Source: Geodermatophilus aquaeductus (GTDB taxonomy: Bacteria; Actinomycetota; Actinomycetes; Mycobacteriales; Geodermatophilaceae). Taken from it: a stretch of DNA of 64,000 nt. A model generated the notes under the pieces. The model saw only the letters and a program-made list of their open reading frames with translations. It made no database searches and was not told where the DNA came from. Positions 16,232 through 25,209 of this stretch are shown here, piece by piece. Location of the stretch: contig NZ_FXTJ01000004.1 in the NCBI RefSeq assembly GCF_900182545.1, positions 310,001 through 374,000 of the forward strand, written 5' to 3'. The translations under genes and the position numbers were made by a program. The stretch's first letter is position 1. Each line of letters begins with the position of its first letter.

Positions 16232-17112
16232 CGGGGGTCCTCTCGGGTGCGCCGCTCGACGGCGGCGAGCAGGCGCTGCAGGCGGAGGCCGTGCCGCACG
16301 TCGATCGCCGGGGAGCGACCGGCGGCCACGGCCGCGGCGAGGTCGCCGGTGACCCGGCGCCGCACCGCCGTGCGGTCCTCCGCGCCGGGGTCGGCGAGGA
16401 CCACCCGGCCGTCGTCGGTGACCGCCTCGCACCGCAGCGGCCCGCGTGCCCCGGGGGTCGCCACCGACAGCGTCGCGGTGCTGACCGCGCCGCCCTCGTG
16501 CTCGAGCGTCACCGCCGTCACCGCACCGGACGTGCGGGCGTGCACGACGGTCGCCGGGCCGGCCGCGGCCTCGAGCAGGTCGAGGACGTGCGGCCCGACG
16601 TCGTACAGCGCCCGGTCCGGACGCCGCCAGGGCGTGGCGAACGGTGACCCCGGGAGGGCCGCGCTGCCGACGAAGTCCGCCGTCAGCACCCGCGGCCGGC
16701 TCCCGCGGACGTCGGCGAGGAAGCGGTCCACGGCCGCCGTCCAGCGGTTGGTCAGCTGCAGCTGGGTGACGACGCCGGCGGCGTCTGCCGCGGCGGCGAT
16801 GCGCTCGGCGTCCTCGACGGTGGACGCCAGCGGCTTCTCCAGGAGCAGGTGCCGGCCGGCCGCCGCCGCGACCGGGGCGAGCTGGGCCTGCACGTCGGGC
16901 GGCACGGCGAAGGCGACGGCGTCGCAGGCGTCCAGCAGCGCCTCGAACCGGTCGACGGCGGGCACGCCCAGCCGGCCGGCCAGCTCCCGGACCGCCTCCG
17001 GCCGGCGGGCCCAGATCCCGGCGAGCGTGGTGTCCGGGCCGGCGGCGAGCATCGGGCCGGTCGACATCGAGGCCCACGGCCCCGCGCCGACCAGCCCCAC
17101 CCGCAGCGTCAC
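16228..17112 (-). CDS. Gfo/Idh/MocA-family oxidoreductase
   Basis: A 294-residue NAD(P)-dependent sugar dehydrogenase. It has an N-terminal Rossmann motif 'VGLVGAGPWA', the 'EKPLAS' signature that supplies the catalytic lysine, and a C-terminal substrate domain with 'YDVGPHVLDLLEA', where a histidine usually assists catalysis. It is shorter than the one at 23-24 kb and only distantly similar. GTG at 17112 overlaps the stop of the GH43 gene, and its own stop overlaps the esterase ATG. Such enzymes oxidise or reduce sugar hydroxyls (for example C3 of glucosides), which fits this island. The exact substrate is unknown. Confidence 0.8.
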   Translation of the reverse strand: MTLRVGLVGAGPWASMSTGPMLAAGPDTTLAGIWARRPEAVRELAGRLGVPAVDRFEALLDACDAVAFAVPPDVQAQLAPVAAAAGRHLLLEKPLASTVEDAERIAAAADAAGVVTQLQLTNRWTAAVDRFLADVRGSRPRVLTADFVGSAALPGSPFATPWRRPDRALYDVGPHVLDLLEAAAGPATVVHARTSGAVTAVTLEHEGGAVSTATLSVATPGARGPLRCEAVTDDGRVVLADPGAEDRTAVRRRVTGDLAAAVAAGRSPAIDVRHGLRLQRLLAAVERRTREDPR

Positions 17113-18611
17113 CGGGCCCAGGGCTCGGGTCCCGCGGGTCCGCCGCCGACCACGGCCGGGTCGTCGGAGCCCTCGTACTCGAAGGACCGCAGCACCACGC
17201 TGCCGTCGGTGCACCAGGCCCCGACCAGGCGGCCGGTCATGCCACCGGCCACCTCCGTGGACAGGTAGCGGCCGTCGACCTCCCCGAGCACCTCGAACCC
17301 GTCGGGCCCCTCCACGCCGGCGAGGACCCGGTCCGGTCCGCGGGCGGTGGAGAACTCGTGCCCCTGGGTGGGGGCCATGCGGAAGCCCAGGCCGGCCTCG
17401 CCGTGGAGGGCACGCTCGCCGAGCACGGTCCGGACGTCGCCCACCGCCCACACCGCCCGCACGACCCCGTCGGCCACCTCGAGGTCGAGCGCGTGCCGCG
17501 GGTCGACGCGGACCGACAGCCCTCCGGTCCCCTCGGCAACCATGCGCGCCCGCACCCGGGCGTAGAGGTGCTCCTGGCGCCGCCCGACGAAGGCGGGACG
17601 GTCCCCGGCGGGCCGGACGAGCCAGCCGCCCTCGGTGCGGGAGACGACCTCCCCCGGGAACGCCGACGCCGCCACCCATGACGGCGGGAGCGCGGTCCCG
17701 GCCAGCTCCTCGCGCGCCACCGCGTCCGCGGGCGCGGCCGGCTCCAGGTGCCCGGTCACCACCGGCCACCCGTCGCGCCACTCGACGTCGTCGGCGAAGG
17801 TCTCGCGGCCGAGGACGTGCCACTCGGGGCTCGACCCCCGGGGACGCACCCCGTGGTAGACGAGCGCCCAGCTGCCGTCCGGGCGCTGCACCAGGTCGGC
17901 GTGGCCGGTGTTCTGCACCGGCAGGTCGGTGCCGCGGTGCGTGACCAGCGGGTTGGACGGGGAGCCCTCGAACGGCCCCTGCGGCGAGGGCCCGCGGGCG
18001 ATGGTGACGGCGTGGCCGCGCTCGGTGCCGCCCTCCGCGATGAGCAGGTACCACTCCTCGCCGATGCGGTACAGGTGCGGGCCCTCGGGGAACTTGCCGC
18101 CCGTGCCCGACCAGATCCAGCGGCGCTCGGTGAGGAGCTCGCCGGTGAGCGGGTCGATCGCCGACTGCACGATGCCCTCGCCGCCGTTCGGGCCGAAGCC
18201 GGCGTAGGTCATCAGGCAGGTGCCGTCGTCGTCCCAGGCGAGGTCCGGGTCGATGCCGATGGCGCCCGGGATGCGCACGGGGTCCGACCAGGGGCCGGCC
18301 GGGTCGTCGGCCCACGCCAGGAGCTGCCCGCCCCCGTCGGACCAGTTGGTCGTGACCATCCAGAACCGGCCGTCGTGGTACCGCAGGGTCGGCGCGAAGA
18401 TCCCCCCGGACGGGCCGGCCGGCGAGACGTCCAGCTGGGACGGGCGGTCCAGCACGTGCCCGACCTGGTCCCAGGACCGCAGGTCGGTCGAGCGGAACAG
18501 CGGGACGCCGGGGGCGTACTCGAAGCTGGAGGTCACCAGCCAGTAGGTGTCCCCCACCCGGCAGACCGACGGGTCGGGGTGGAAGCCGGGCACGACCGGT
18601 CGCTGCGTCAT
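17109..18611 (-). CDS. Glycoside hydrolase family 43 (arabinofuranosidase/xylosidase type)
   Basis: A 500-residue cytoplasmic GH43 enzyme with no signal peptide. The five-bladed propeller holds the catalytic set: base aspartate in 'PGFHPDPSV' near residue 14, pKa-tuning aspartate in 'GIDPDLAWDD', and acid glutamate in 'KFPEGPHLY'. Residues 330-500 form a C-terminal beta-sandwich typical of this subgroup. ATG at 18611 overlaps the stop of the upstream gene. Its intracellular location and operon partners suggest that it removes arabinose or xylose from small imported glycosides rather than from polymer. Choosing between arabinofuranosidase and xylosidase is not possible by eye. Confidence 0.85.
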   Translation of the reverse strand: MTQRPVVPGFHPDPSVCRVGDTYWLVTSSFEYAPGVPLFRSTDLRSWDQVGHVLDRPSQLDVSPAGPSGGIFAPTLRYHDGRFWMVTTNWSDGGGQLLAWADDPAGPWSDPVRIPGAIGIDPDLAWDDDGTCLMTYAGFGPNGGEGIVQSAIDPLTGELLTERRWIWSGTGGKFPEGPHLYRIGEEWYLLIAEGGTERGHAVTIARGPSPQGPFEGSPSNPLVTHRGTDLPVQNTGHADLVQRPDGSWALVYHGVRPRGSSPEWHVLGRETFADDVEWRDGWPVVTGHLEPAAPADAVAREELAGTALPPSWVAASAFPGEVVSRTEGGWLVRPAGDRPAFVGRRQEHLYARVRARMVAEGTGGLSVRVDPRHALDLEVADGVVRAVWAVGDVRTVLGERALHGEAGLGFRMAPTQGHEFSTARGPDRVLAGVEGPDGFEVLGEVDGRYLSTEVAGGMTGRLVGAWCTDGSVVLRSFEYEGSDDPAVVGGGPAGPEPWAR

Positions 18612-20260
18612 CGGGGGTCTCCGGGAGGGATGCGCAGGAGGGTGATCCGGGCGACGCCGAGGTCGTCGAGGGGGACGACGTGCAGCCGCTCGTCGCCGTT
18701 GAGCAGGCGGCCCCGGGTCCAGCGGCCGCCCTCGAGGAGGAGCTCCTCGACCCGGTCGACCTCGACCGTCTCCCCGGGCGCGCTGAAGTCGACGGTCACG
18801 CCCTGGCCGACCAGCAGGAAGGTGTCGTCGCCCTCGGCCATGAGGAGGCCGAACGGCCGGGTGTCCCGCGGCGCCGGTGGCCCCGCCGACCCCTCCGTCT
18901 CGCTGGGTGGCGGAGGCGGCGGGGGCGGGGGCTGGACCCCGGCGTCGAGCAGCATGCGGCCGAGGAGGGCGCGCGAGTCCCGTGCGGTCACGTCGAGGCC
19001 GCCGAGCCGGAAGGAGGAGTCCGGCGCGCCGTCGTCGAGCAGGATGCCGGCGATCCGGTCCTCGCCCTGCGCCGCGGTGATGGCCGTCGCCAGCGGGCGC
19101 AGGAGGGCGTAGGCGCGGGCGAGCTGGCTGTCCGTGCGGCCGTCCTCGATGCCGAAGACGGAGAAGCCGATGGCCCGGTGGTGCCCGAGCGCCCAGAACA
19201 GGCTGCCCGTGCGGAACCGCGTCTCCGGGACGAACAGCGGGTTGTCCGGGCGGTCGTAGTCGGCCATCGCGGCCGCCGCGTCGTCGACGTAGACGTCGGG
19301 TGCGAGCAGGTCGAGCGACGGCGCGCCCGCCTTCCACACGTCGAGCACCCGGGACGTCGGCCCGCCGCTGGGGTACTCCCCCGCCCGGGCCTGGCCCGGC
19401 TGCGGTCCCAGCCAGGCGTTGACGTACATCGGGAGCGGCTTCACGGCCCTGCCCGCCGCGGCCAGCTCCTCGACGTGGCCGGCGAACGCCCAGGCCATGA
19501 AGACCTCCTCGGCCTCCTCGCCGGTGCCGAACACCTCCTCCCACGTGCCGGCGGTGCGCCGGCCGTGGCGCTCCCACAGCTCCGCGAGCTCGGGGCGCAG
19601 CCGGTCGGGGTGCTCCTCGAGGTGGGCCACGAGCTCCTTGGGCACCTCGCCGTGCCAGGCCTCGTCGGCCGCGGGCGAGCGGTCCCGGCTGTCGCCGAGG
19701 AGGCCGACCTCGTTCTCGACCTGGACCATCACGACGACGTGCCCGGGGTCGGTCTCCGCCAGGTGACGCATGAGCGCGACGAAGGCGGCGCGGTCGGCGG
19801 CGAGCAGCTCCGGGGAGAAGACCGACAGGACCGGCTTCGGCATGGCCCCCGGGTAGCTGAACGCCACCGGGCGGCCCCGGGTGACGACGGCGCGGGGGAA
19901 CCGGCCGGGATCCGACCGCACCCACCGGGGGGCGTACGTCGAGGCGGCGTTCTTGAACGCACCGAACCAGAGGAGCACCAGGCGCAGCCCGCGCTCCCGC
20001 GCCGCCTCGACCTGGGCGTCGACGTGCGCGAAGTCGAACGTGCCCTCGACGGGCTCCAGGAGCGCCCAGCTGACGCCGCCGATCACGGTGTCCGCGTGCG
20101 CGGCCGCCACGCGGTCGAGCACCCGGCGCAGGTGCCCCCCGTCGGAGGTCGCCGAGTTGTGCAGCTGGCCGCCGAGCAGGAGCGTCGGTGCGCCGTCGAC
20201 GACCAGCTGGGTCGCGCGGCCGGTGGTGCGCAGGAACGGCAGCGGCCGGGCCCCGGTCAC
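18608..20260 (-). CDS. GH35/GH42-like glycoside hydrolase (beta-galactosidase superfamily)
   Basis: A 550-residue TIM-barrel glycosidase. The clan-A layout is visible: 'VIGGVSWALLEPVEGTFDF' at strand 2, the acid/base glutamate in 'VMVQVENEVGLLG', and the probable nucleophile in 'LFVPETRFR' about 150 residues later. A beta-rich C-terminal domain follows, interrupted by a nine-proline run near residue 445. No secretion signal is present, so it acts on imported compounds. GTG at 20260 overlaps the stop of the fused C-deglycosidase-like gene. The proteins resemble DUF5597-containing beta-galactosidase-like enzymes. The sugar removed is not known. Confidence 0.8.
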   Translation of the reverse strand: MTGARPLPFLRTTGRATQLVVDGAPTLLLGGQLHNSATSDGGHLRRVLDRVAAAHADTVIGGVSWALLEPVEGTFDFAHVDAQVEAARERGLRLVLLWFGAFKNAASTYAPRWVRSDPGRFPRAVVTRGRPVAFSYPGAMPKPVLSVFSPELLAADRAAFVALMRHLAETDPGHVVVMVQVENEVGLLGDSRDRSPAADEAWHGEVPKELVAHLEEHPDRLRPELAELWERHGRRTAGTWEEVFGTGEEAEEVFMAWAFAGHVEELAAAGRAVKPLPMYVNAWLGPQPGQARAGEYPSGGPTSRVLDVWKAGAPSLDLLAPDVYVDDAAAAMADYDRPDNPLFVPETRFRTGSLFWALGHHRAIGFSVFGIEDGRTDSQLARAYALLRPLATAITAAQGEDRIAGILLDDGAPDSSFRLGGLDVTARDSRALLGRMLLDAGVQPPPPPPPPPSETEGSAGPPAPRDTRPFGLLMAEGDDTFLLVGQGVTVDFSAPGETVEVDRVEELLLEGGRWTRGRLLNGDERLHVVPLDDLGVARITLLRIPPGDPR

Positions 20261-21552
20261 CGTGCGCCTGCGAGGCTGCGCAGCAGGGCGTGCTGGCGGC
20301 GGACCTGGTCGGCACCGCGGTAGGGCTCGCGCCGGCCCTCGTACTCGCTCGACAGCCAGCCCGACCAGCCGTGCTCGAGCAGCGTCGGCACGATCTCCCC
20401 CCACGGCACGTGCAGGTCGTGCAGGTCGTCGTCGACCTCGGCGAACTTCGCCTGGATGAAGTGCACGTGCGGCAGCACCTCGACCAGGTCGGCCATCGGC
20501 ACGGCCAGCGGCCGCAGGTGCTCCGGCACCTCCCCGTCGTCGCCGACCTCGATCTCCTCCGAGAGCTCGAGCACCGGCGCGGTGTTGAAGATGCCGGTGT
20601 CGATGAGCAGCTTGAAGTGCTTGCTGCCGGTGCGCTCGATCAGGTCCACGTAGCCCTGGGTCACCGGGTGCCGGATCGGCGTCGGAGCGTGGATCTCCGG
20701 GCAGATGACGACGTCGAGGTCCGCGGCCAGGTCGAGGGAGCGCAGCACCGCCTCCTCCCACACCGGGTGCGGGTCGAGCTGCCAGGAGGTGACGCCGAAC
20801 TTCGGCCGGACGGACGTGAAGCCGAGGCGGTGCGCCAGCCGCAGGTCCAGCTGCAGCTGCGCGGCGGCCTCCTCGCCGGTCAGCGCCCGGTCGCGCCACA
20901 TCTCGGTGTCCACCCACGACCCGTAGTTGGTGGCGGTCAGCCCGTAGCGCTGCAGCAGCCCGTGCCAGGTGTCGATCCACGCCGGGTCGGGCGAGGGGTA
21001 GCCGGGCACGTTGCCCTCGCCGAGGATCTCGATCCCGGTGGCGCCGAGGTCGGCGACGTCGGCCAGCACGTCCTCGAGCGTCATCAGCGTGTAGACGTCG
21101 GCGGTGTAGCTGTAGGTGGAGACGCCGTAGCGCAGGCCGCCCTCCGGCGCCGGCGGCACCAGGACGGCCTTCGCCGAGGCGGTGAACGTCGTCCGCGACA
21201 CCATCGGCGGGAAGTAGGGCCGGCGCAGGTACACGAGGACCTCGACGTCGTGCACGCCGGTGGCCAGCCCGCCCGGCCGCGGGACGGTGATCGTCGCCGG
21301 CTCGTCGAGCTGCCAGCGGACGTCGGTGGTGGCGCGCAGCTCGTCGAGGGTGAACGTGCGGCCCTGCAGCGTCCACAGCGGGACGGAGTCAGGCACCCGC
21401 TCGCCGTCGACGACGACCTCGACGCCGTCGAGCAGGCTGGCGGCGACGCCACGGTAGTTGGGGTTGCGCAGCACGAGCTGGAAGCCGGTGACGCGGCCGT
21501 CCTCGACGACGTTGCGGAAGCCGCGGCCCTGGATGACGTTGCGGTCGAGCAC
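20257..21552 (-). CDS. Fused C-deglycosidase-like protein: DUF6379-like domain + TIM barrel (CarC-CarB type)
   Basis: A single 431-residue frame. Residues 1-125 match the small beta-sandwich subunit of C-glycoside deglycosidases (CarC/DgpB, DUF6379): a strand-rich stretch with 'NPNYRGVAASLLDGVEV' and 'RRPYFPPMV'. A short Pro/Ala linker follows, and residues 140-431 are the xylose-isomerase-like catalytic subunit (CarB/DgpC), with metal ligands expected at Glu286 ('PEIHAP'), Asp318 ('LIDTG'), His364 ('HFIQAKF') and Glu403 ('SSEYEG'). In characterised systems the two parts are separate genes, as at 46-49 kb here. GTG at 21552 sits two bases after the GMC oxidase stop, with AGAGGAG upstream. It should cleave the C-C bond of a 3-keto C-glycoside. 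Confidence 0.8.
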   Translation of the reverse strand: MLDRNVIQGRGFRNVVEDGRVTGFQLVLRNPNYRGVAASLLDGVEVVVDGERVPDSVPLWTLQGRTFTLDELRATTDVRWQLDEPATITVPRPGGLATGVHDVEVLVYLRRPYFPPMVSRTTFTASAKAVLVPPAPEGGLRYGVSTYSYTADVYTLMTLEDVLADVADLGATGIEILGEGNVPGYPSPDPAWIDTWHGLLQRYGLTATNYGSWVDTEMWRDRALTGEEAAAQLQLDLRLAHRLGFTSVRPKFGVTSWQLDPHPVWEEAVLRSLDLAADLDVVICPEIHAPTPIRHPVTQGYVDLIERTGSKHFKLLIDTGIFNTAPVLELSEEIEVGDDGEVPEHLRPLAVPMADLVEVLPHVHFIQAKFAEVDDDLHDLHVPWGEIVPTLLEHGWSGWLSSEYEGRREPYRGADQVRRQHALLRSLAGAR

Positions 21553-21554
21553 GG

Positions 21555-23102
21555 TCAGTTCTCCTCTGGGGTGAGCGCGGCGGCGATGTCCCGGGCCCCG
21601 CCGACGGCGAGGGCGACCGCGGTGAGGGTCGGGTTGCAGGCGATGGGGGTCGGGATGACGCCGTTGCCGGCGACGTAGAGGCCCGCGACGTCCCACACCC
21701 GCGAGGTCGGCGAGCACACCGAGGTGCCGTCGTCGGTCTCCCCCATCCGGACGGTGCCCTGGTAGTGCAGCGAGGCGCCGGGCGGGAAGGTCAGCGGGTC
21801 GCGGTCGTCGAGCGGCTCGCCGAGCGCGGCGGCGGCGCGCCGGACGGCGTCGCGGGCGGCCGCGATCGAGGCGGAGTCGGCCTCGGTGAGCCGGTAGTGG
21901 ATCCGCATCGCCGGCATCCCGTAGGGGTCGGTCTCGGTGTCGGAGAACTCGACCCGGTCGGACTCCTGCAGGTCCTTGGCGCAGAACCAGCCCAGCCCGA
22001 CGATCGTGCCCGGCTCCGGCTCGTCGGCGTCGGCCAGCGGCACCGGCGAGGCGTCGAGCTGCATGACCTGCCCGTGGAAGGGGTCCTCGTCGGTGTAGGG
22101 CACCCAGCTCACGCCGCTCTGCGCGACGATGCGCGGCTGCTCGCGGGGGTCGACGTCGGCCTCGGGGCCGGTGTCGACGTCGCGGAGCCGGACGGCGTAG
22201 ACCGTCTGCGGCTGGTCGTTGAGCCAGCGGCCCAGCGCCCGCGGGCGCACGCCTGAGGCCCACAGCAGCTGGGGGGTGCGCAGGGCGTCGGCGGCCACGA
22301 CGACGAACCGCGCGGCGACCACGTGCTCGCCGCCGTCCTGCAGGTCGCGCACCCGCACGCCGCGCGCCCGGCCGTCGGCGACGACGACCTCGGTCACCAG
22401 CGCCTCGGGCACCAGGGTGAACCGGGGGTTGGCGCGGGTGGGCTCGCCGAAGACGACGTCGGAGCCGGACCAGGTGACCCGCCCGTCGTCGTGCCGGACG
22501 ACGGCCAGCGGCATCGGCGCCACCCGGCGGTCCTCGGCCCGCTCGTCGTCGAGGGCGCCGGACAGGCGCTTGCGGACCTCGCCGGCGAAGGGGGCGTCGT
22601 CGAAGGCGTGGGCGTCCACGCTGAGCAGCCGCTCGCCCTCGGCGAGCAGGTCGTCGAGCTCGGGCAGGAAGCCGATCCGCTCGCGGCCGCCCGGGCGCGG
22701 GCACGCGCCGGTCCAGTGCGCGCCCATCCCGCCGACGTTGCTCGACATGGCCGCACCGGGCAGCCCGTCCTGGCCCGGCTGCCGGTAGCCCGAGGCGAGG
22801 AGGAACGTGCCGGGGCGCACCAGCCGGGGCGCCTCGGTGGCGTAGCCCTCGTTGGTGTCGGTGGGGGTGCCGGCCGGCAGCGGCGCCGGACCCTCGCTGC
22901 GGCGCTGCGCGCGGGCCCGCTCGTCGGGGTCGACGATGTTCTTGACGTGCGTGCCGGGCGGGTCGGCCAGCAGCGGCCCGACCTCGAAGACGGCGATCGT
23001 CGCGTCCGGGCACTGCTCGCTGAGCACCCGCGCGTACGCCGCCCCGCAGGGGCCGCTGCCGACGATGGCCACGTCGACGCGCGCGGGGAGGGTCCTGGTC
23101 AT
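21555..23102 (-). CDS. GMC oxidoreductase, C-glycoside 3-oxidase/pyranose oxidase type (CarA-like)
   Basis: A 515-residue FAD enzyme of the GMC family: dinucleotide motif 'GSGPCGAAYAR' at residue 15, flavin-contacting 'NVGGMGAHWT' with His129, and the catalytic pair His446 ('SLHYQGTVRMG') and Asn490 ('ACNPTLTAVALA'). This arrangement is that of actinobacterial pyranose oxidases and C-glycoside 3-oxidases, which oxidise a sugar hydroxyl at C2 or C3 with oxygen or another acceptor. The gene directly precedes the fused CarC-CarB-type protein, the same order as oxidase and C-deglycosidase in known C-glycoside pathways. Oxidation at C3 of a C-glucoside is therefore the best guess. There is no signal peptide, so it is cytoplasmic. 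Confidence 0.85.
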   Translation of the reverse strand: MTRTLPARVDVAIVGSGPCGAAYARVLSEQCPDATIAVFEVGPLLADPPGTHVKNIVDPDERARAQRRSEGPAPLPAGTPTDTNEGYATEAPRLVRPGTFLLASGYRQPGQDGLPGAAMSSNVGGMGAHWTGACPRPGGRERIGFLPELDDLLAEGERLLSVDAHAFDDAPFAGEVRKRLSGALDDERAEDRRVAPMPLAVVRHDDGRVTWSGSDVVFGEPTRANPRFTLVPEALVTEVVVADGRARGVRVRDLQDGGEHVVAARFVVVAADALRTPQLLWASGVRPRALGRWLNDQPQTVYAVRLRDVDTGPEADVDPREQPRIVAQSGVSWVPYTDEDPFHGQVMQLDASPVPLADADEPEPGTIVGLGWFCAKDLQESDRVEFSDTETDPYGMPAMRIHYRLTEADSASIAAARDAVRRAAAALGEPLDDRDPLTFPPGASLHYQGTVRMGETDDGTSVCSPTSRVWDVAGLYVAGNGVIPTPIACNPTLTAVALAVGGARDIAAALTPEEN

Positions 23103-23125
23103 GGCTGCTCTCTCTCGTGGTGCGG

Positions 23126-24205
23126 TCAGGCGGGGACGTCGACCCACCGCGCGGACGCGGCGGACTCGAGGACGGCGGCGGTGACGCGGGCGGCGCGGAC
23201 GCCGTCGGCGAAGGTGGGCAGGCCGTCGGGCGCGGAGCCGGCGACGGCGGCATGGGTGTCGGCGACGAAGGCGTCGAAGCAGTCCTGGTAGCCCTGCGGG
23301 TGGCCGGCGGGGACGACGGAGTAGCGGGCGCCGGCCGGGCCACCGGACGCGCCGCGCAGCAGCTGCCGGTTGACCTCGCGGCCGCCGATCCACAGCGAGT
23401 CGGGGTTCTCCTGGTCGAAGCAGAGGCTCTCGGCCGCGCCGTCGACGGAGAACCACAGCCGGTTCTTGCGGCCCGGCGTCACCTGGCTGACCGTCAGGTT
23501 GCCCACCGCGCCGCGGTCGGTCTCGAACAGCACGACGGCGGCGTCCTCGGTGGTGACCGGCCGGCCGCCGCGCTCCGGGTGGACGGTGAGGGTGCGCGCG
23601 GCCAGGCGGGTGATCCGGTGGCCGGAGACGAACTCGACGAGGTCGCACCAGTGCACGCCGATGTCGGCGAAGGCCCGCGAGGCACCGCCGGTGGCGGCGT
23701 CGACCCGCCAGTCGTCGTCGGTGTCGGCGGCCAGCCAGTCCTGCAGGTAGGAGCCGTGCAGCAGCCGCACCGGGCCGGCGCTGCCGTCGGCGACCCGCGC
23801 CCGCGCCTCGCGCACCGTCGGGTAGAAGCGGTAGACGAACGGCACGGTCGCGGTCACCCCGGCCGCGGTGGCCAGGTCGTGCAGCTCCTGCGCCTCGGCG
23901 GCGTCGACGGCCAGCGGCTTCTCGCACACGACGGACTTGCCGGCCGCGACCGCCGCGCGCACCAGCGGCGCGTGCGTGGCGTTCGGCGTGCACACGTGGA
24001 CGACGTCGACGTCGTCGGCGGCCAGCAGCTCCTCGACGGTGTCGGTGGCCGACTCCGCGCCGATCCGCTCGCGGCCGGCGCGCGAGGACTCCGGCGTCGA
24101 GCCGGCCACGCGGGCGACCACTCCCCCGCTGCGGCGGACCGCGCGGGCGTGCACGGTGCCCATGAAGCCGGTCCCGACGATGCCGGCCCGGATGCGATCG
24201 GTCAC
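23126..24205 (-). CDS. Gfo/Idh/MocA-family oxidoreductase
   Basis: A 359-residue dehydrogenase with N-terminal 'AGIVGTGFMG' for NAD(P), 'CEKPLAVDAAEA' with the catalytic lysine, and 'DIGVHWCDLVEFV' in the C-terminal domain where the family keeps its active-site histidine. The length is typical. GTG 24205 follows GAGGA. It is the first catabolic gene after the transporter genes and lies just ahead of the GMC oxidase. DgpA, the C-glycoside 3-oxidase of a puerarin-degrading gut bacterium, belongs to this family, so this protein could either oxidise the glycoside or reduce the released 3-keto sugar. Confidence 0.85.
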   Translation of the reverse strand: MTDRIRAGIVGTGFMGTVHARAVRRSGGVVARVAGSTPESSRAGRERIGAESATDTVEELLAADDVDVVHVCTPNATHAPLVRAAVAAGKSVVCEKPLAVDAAEAQELHDLATAAGVTATVPFVYRFYPTVREARARVADGSAGPVRLLHGSYLQDWLAADTDDDWRVDAATGGASRAFADIGVHWCDLVEFVSGHRITRLAARTLTVHPERGGRPVTTEDAAVVLFETDRGAVGNLTVSQVTPGRKNRLWFSVDGAAESLCFDQENPDSLWIGGREVNRQLLRGASGGPAGARYSVVPAGHPQGYQDCFDAFVADTHAAVAGSAPDGLPTFADGVRAARVTAAVLESAASARWVDVPA

Positions 24206-24257
24206 GTGGCGGTCCTCCTGTGTGCGGTGCGCCCGGGAAGAGGGCGCGAGGGGTCGT

Positions 24258-24280
24258 GCGGGCGGCCTCCGGCCGCTCGC
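24258..24280 (-). terminator. Hairpin inside the operon, possible attenuator
   Basis: Ten-base arms with one mismatch (24258-24267 and 24271-24280) surround a three-base loop in the 125-base gap between the ABC ATPase and dehydrogenase genes. It may lower expression of the catabolic genes relative to the transporter, or protect the upstream mRNA. The rest of the gap shows only GC-rich sequence. Confidence 0.35.
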
Positions 24281-24330
24281 CTGGTCCGTGGGGGTGGCGC
24301 CGCGCTGCGCCGGGGGTGGGTCGGGCGGGG

Positions 24331-25209
24331 TCAGCCGGCCGCCTGCGCGGCGGCGAAGCGGTGCCGTTCCGCGCGGCGCTCGGCCTGCCGCCGCGGGTCG
24401 GGCACCGGCGCCGCCAGGAGCAGGCGCCGGGTGTAGGGGTGGTCGGGGGCGGTGGTCACCGCGGCGGCGTCGCCGGTCTCGACGAGCTCGCCGCGGTACA
24501 TGACCGCGACCCGGTGGCTGATGTGCCGCACGACCGACAGGTCGTGGGTGACGAAGAGGTAGGCGACGCCGGTCCGCTCCTGGATCTCGATGAACAGGTC
24601 GAGGACGCGGGCCTGGGTGGACAGGTCCAGGGCGCTCACCGGCTCGTCGCAGACGACGAGCTTCGGGTCACGGGTCAGCGCGCGGGCGATGGCGATGCGC
24701 TGCCGCTGGCCGCCGGAGAACTCCCGCGGCAGCCGGCTCACGGCGTCGGCCGGCAGGTGCACCTGGTCGAGCAGCTCACGCACCCGCCGCTGCGCGTCGG
24801 ACCGCGACGAGCCGGTCACCAGCAGCGGCTCGGTGAGGATGTCGCCGACGGTCATCGCGGGGTTCAGCGACGTGTACGGGTCCTGGAAGACCACCTGGAC
24901 GTCGCGGCTGAGCGCCCGGCGCTCGCGCCTGCCCAGGTTCGACACGACGCGGCCGCCGAGCCGGATCTCGCCCCCGGTGACCGGCGCGAGCCCGAGGATC
25001 GCCCGGCCGAGCGTGGTCTTGCCCGAGCCGGACTCCCCGACCAGGCCGAGGGTCTCCCCGGCGCCGATCTCCAGCGAGATGCCCTTGAGGACCCGCACCG
25101 GCGGGCGGCGCCAGCCCGTGACCGGGTAGTCGACGACCAGCCGGTCGACGGTCAGGAGGGGGGCGGACACGGTGCTCGTCGACTCGGCACTCATCGGCTG
25201 GGCGCTCAT
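24331..25209 (-). CDS. ABC transporter ATP-binding protein, dipeptide/oligopeptide type (DppF/OppF-like)
   Basis: A 292-residue ATPase with Walker A 'GESGSGKTTLG', signature 'EFSGGQRQRIAIARAL', Walker B 'LVVCDEPVSALD' and H-loop 'THDLSVV'. The C-terminal extension 'HPYTRRLLLAAP' marks the peptide/opine/nickel (PepT) family. A second ATG (25194) lies five codons in and could also be used. The stop of the upstream permease-ATPase fusion overlaps its start. Together with the fused protein it powers uptake. Family members also import oligosaccharides and glycosides, which fits the enzymes downstream. Confidence 0.9.
   Translation of the reverse strand: MSAQPMSAESTSTVSAPLLTVDRLVVDYPVTGWRRPPVRVLKGISLEIGAGETLGLVGESGSGKTTLGRAILGLAPVTGGEIRLGGRVVSNLGRRERRALSRDVQVVFQDPYTSLNPAMTVGDILTEPLLVTGSSRSDAQRRVRELLDQVHLPADAVSRLPREFSGGQRQRIAIARALTRDPKLVVCDEPVSALDLSTQARVLDLFIEIQERTGVAYLFVTHDLSVVRHISHRVAVMYRGELVETGDAAAVTTAPDHPYTRRLLLAAPVPDPRRQAERRAERHRFAAAQAAG

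Noticed and set aside
14444-17077. 877-residue minus-strand frame spanning dehydrogenase, esterase and nucleoside hydrolase
   Set aside because: The first third is out of frame with the Gfo/Idh/MocA gene and reads as arginine-rich nonsense. Only the parts from 16231 onward are real, and these are two genes joined by a frameshift.
18905-18945. Low-complexity G/C run in the GH35/42-like gene
   Set aside because: It encodes a nine-proline linker in the reading frame and needs no separate explanation, although such runs can vary in length.
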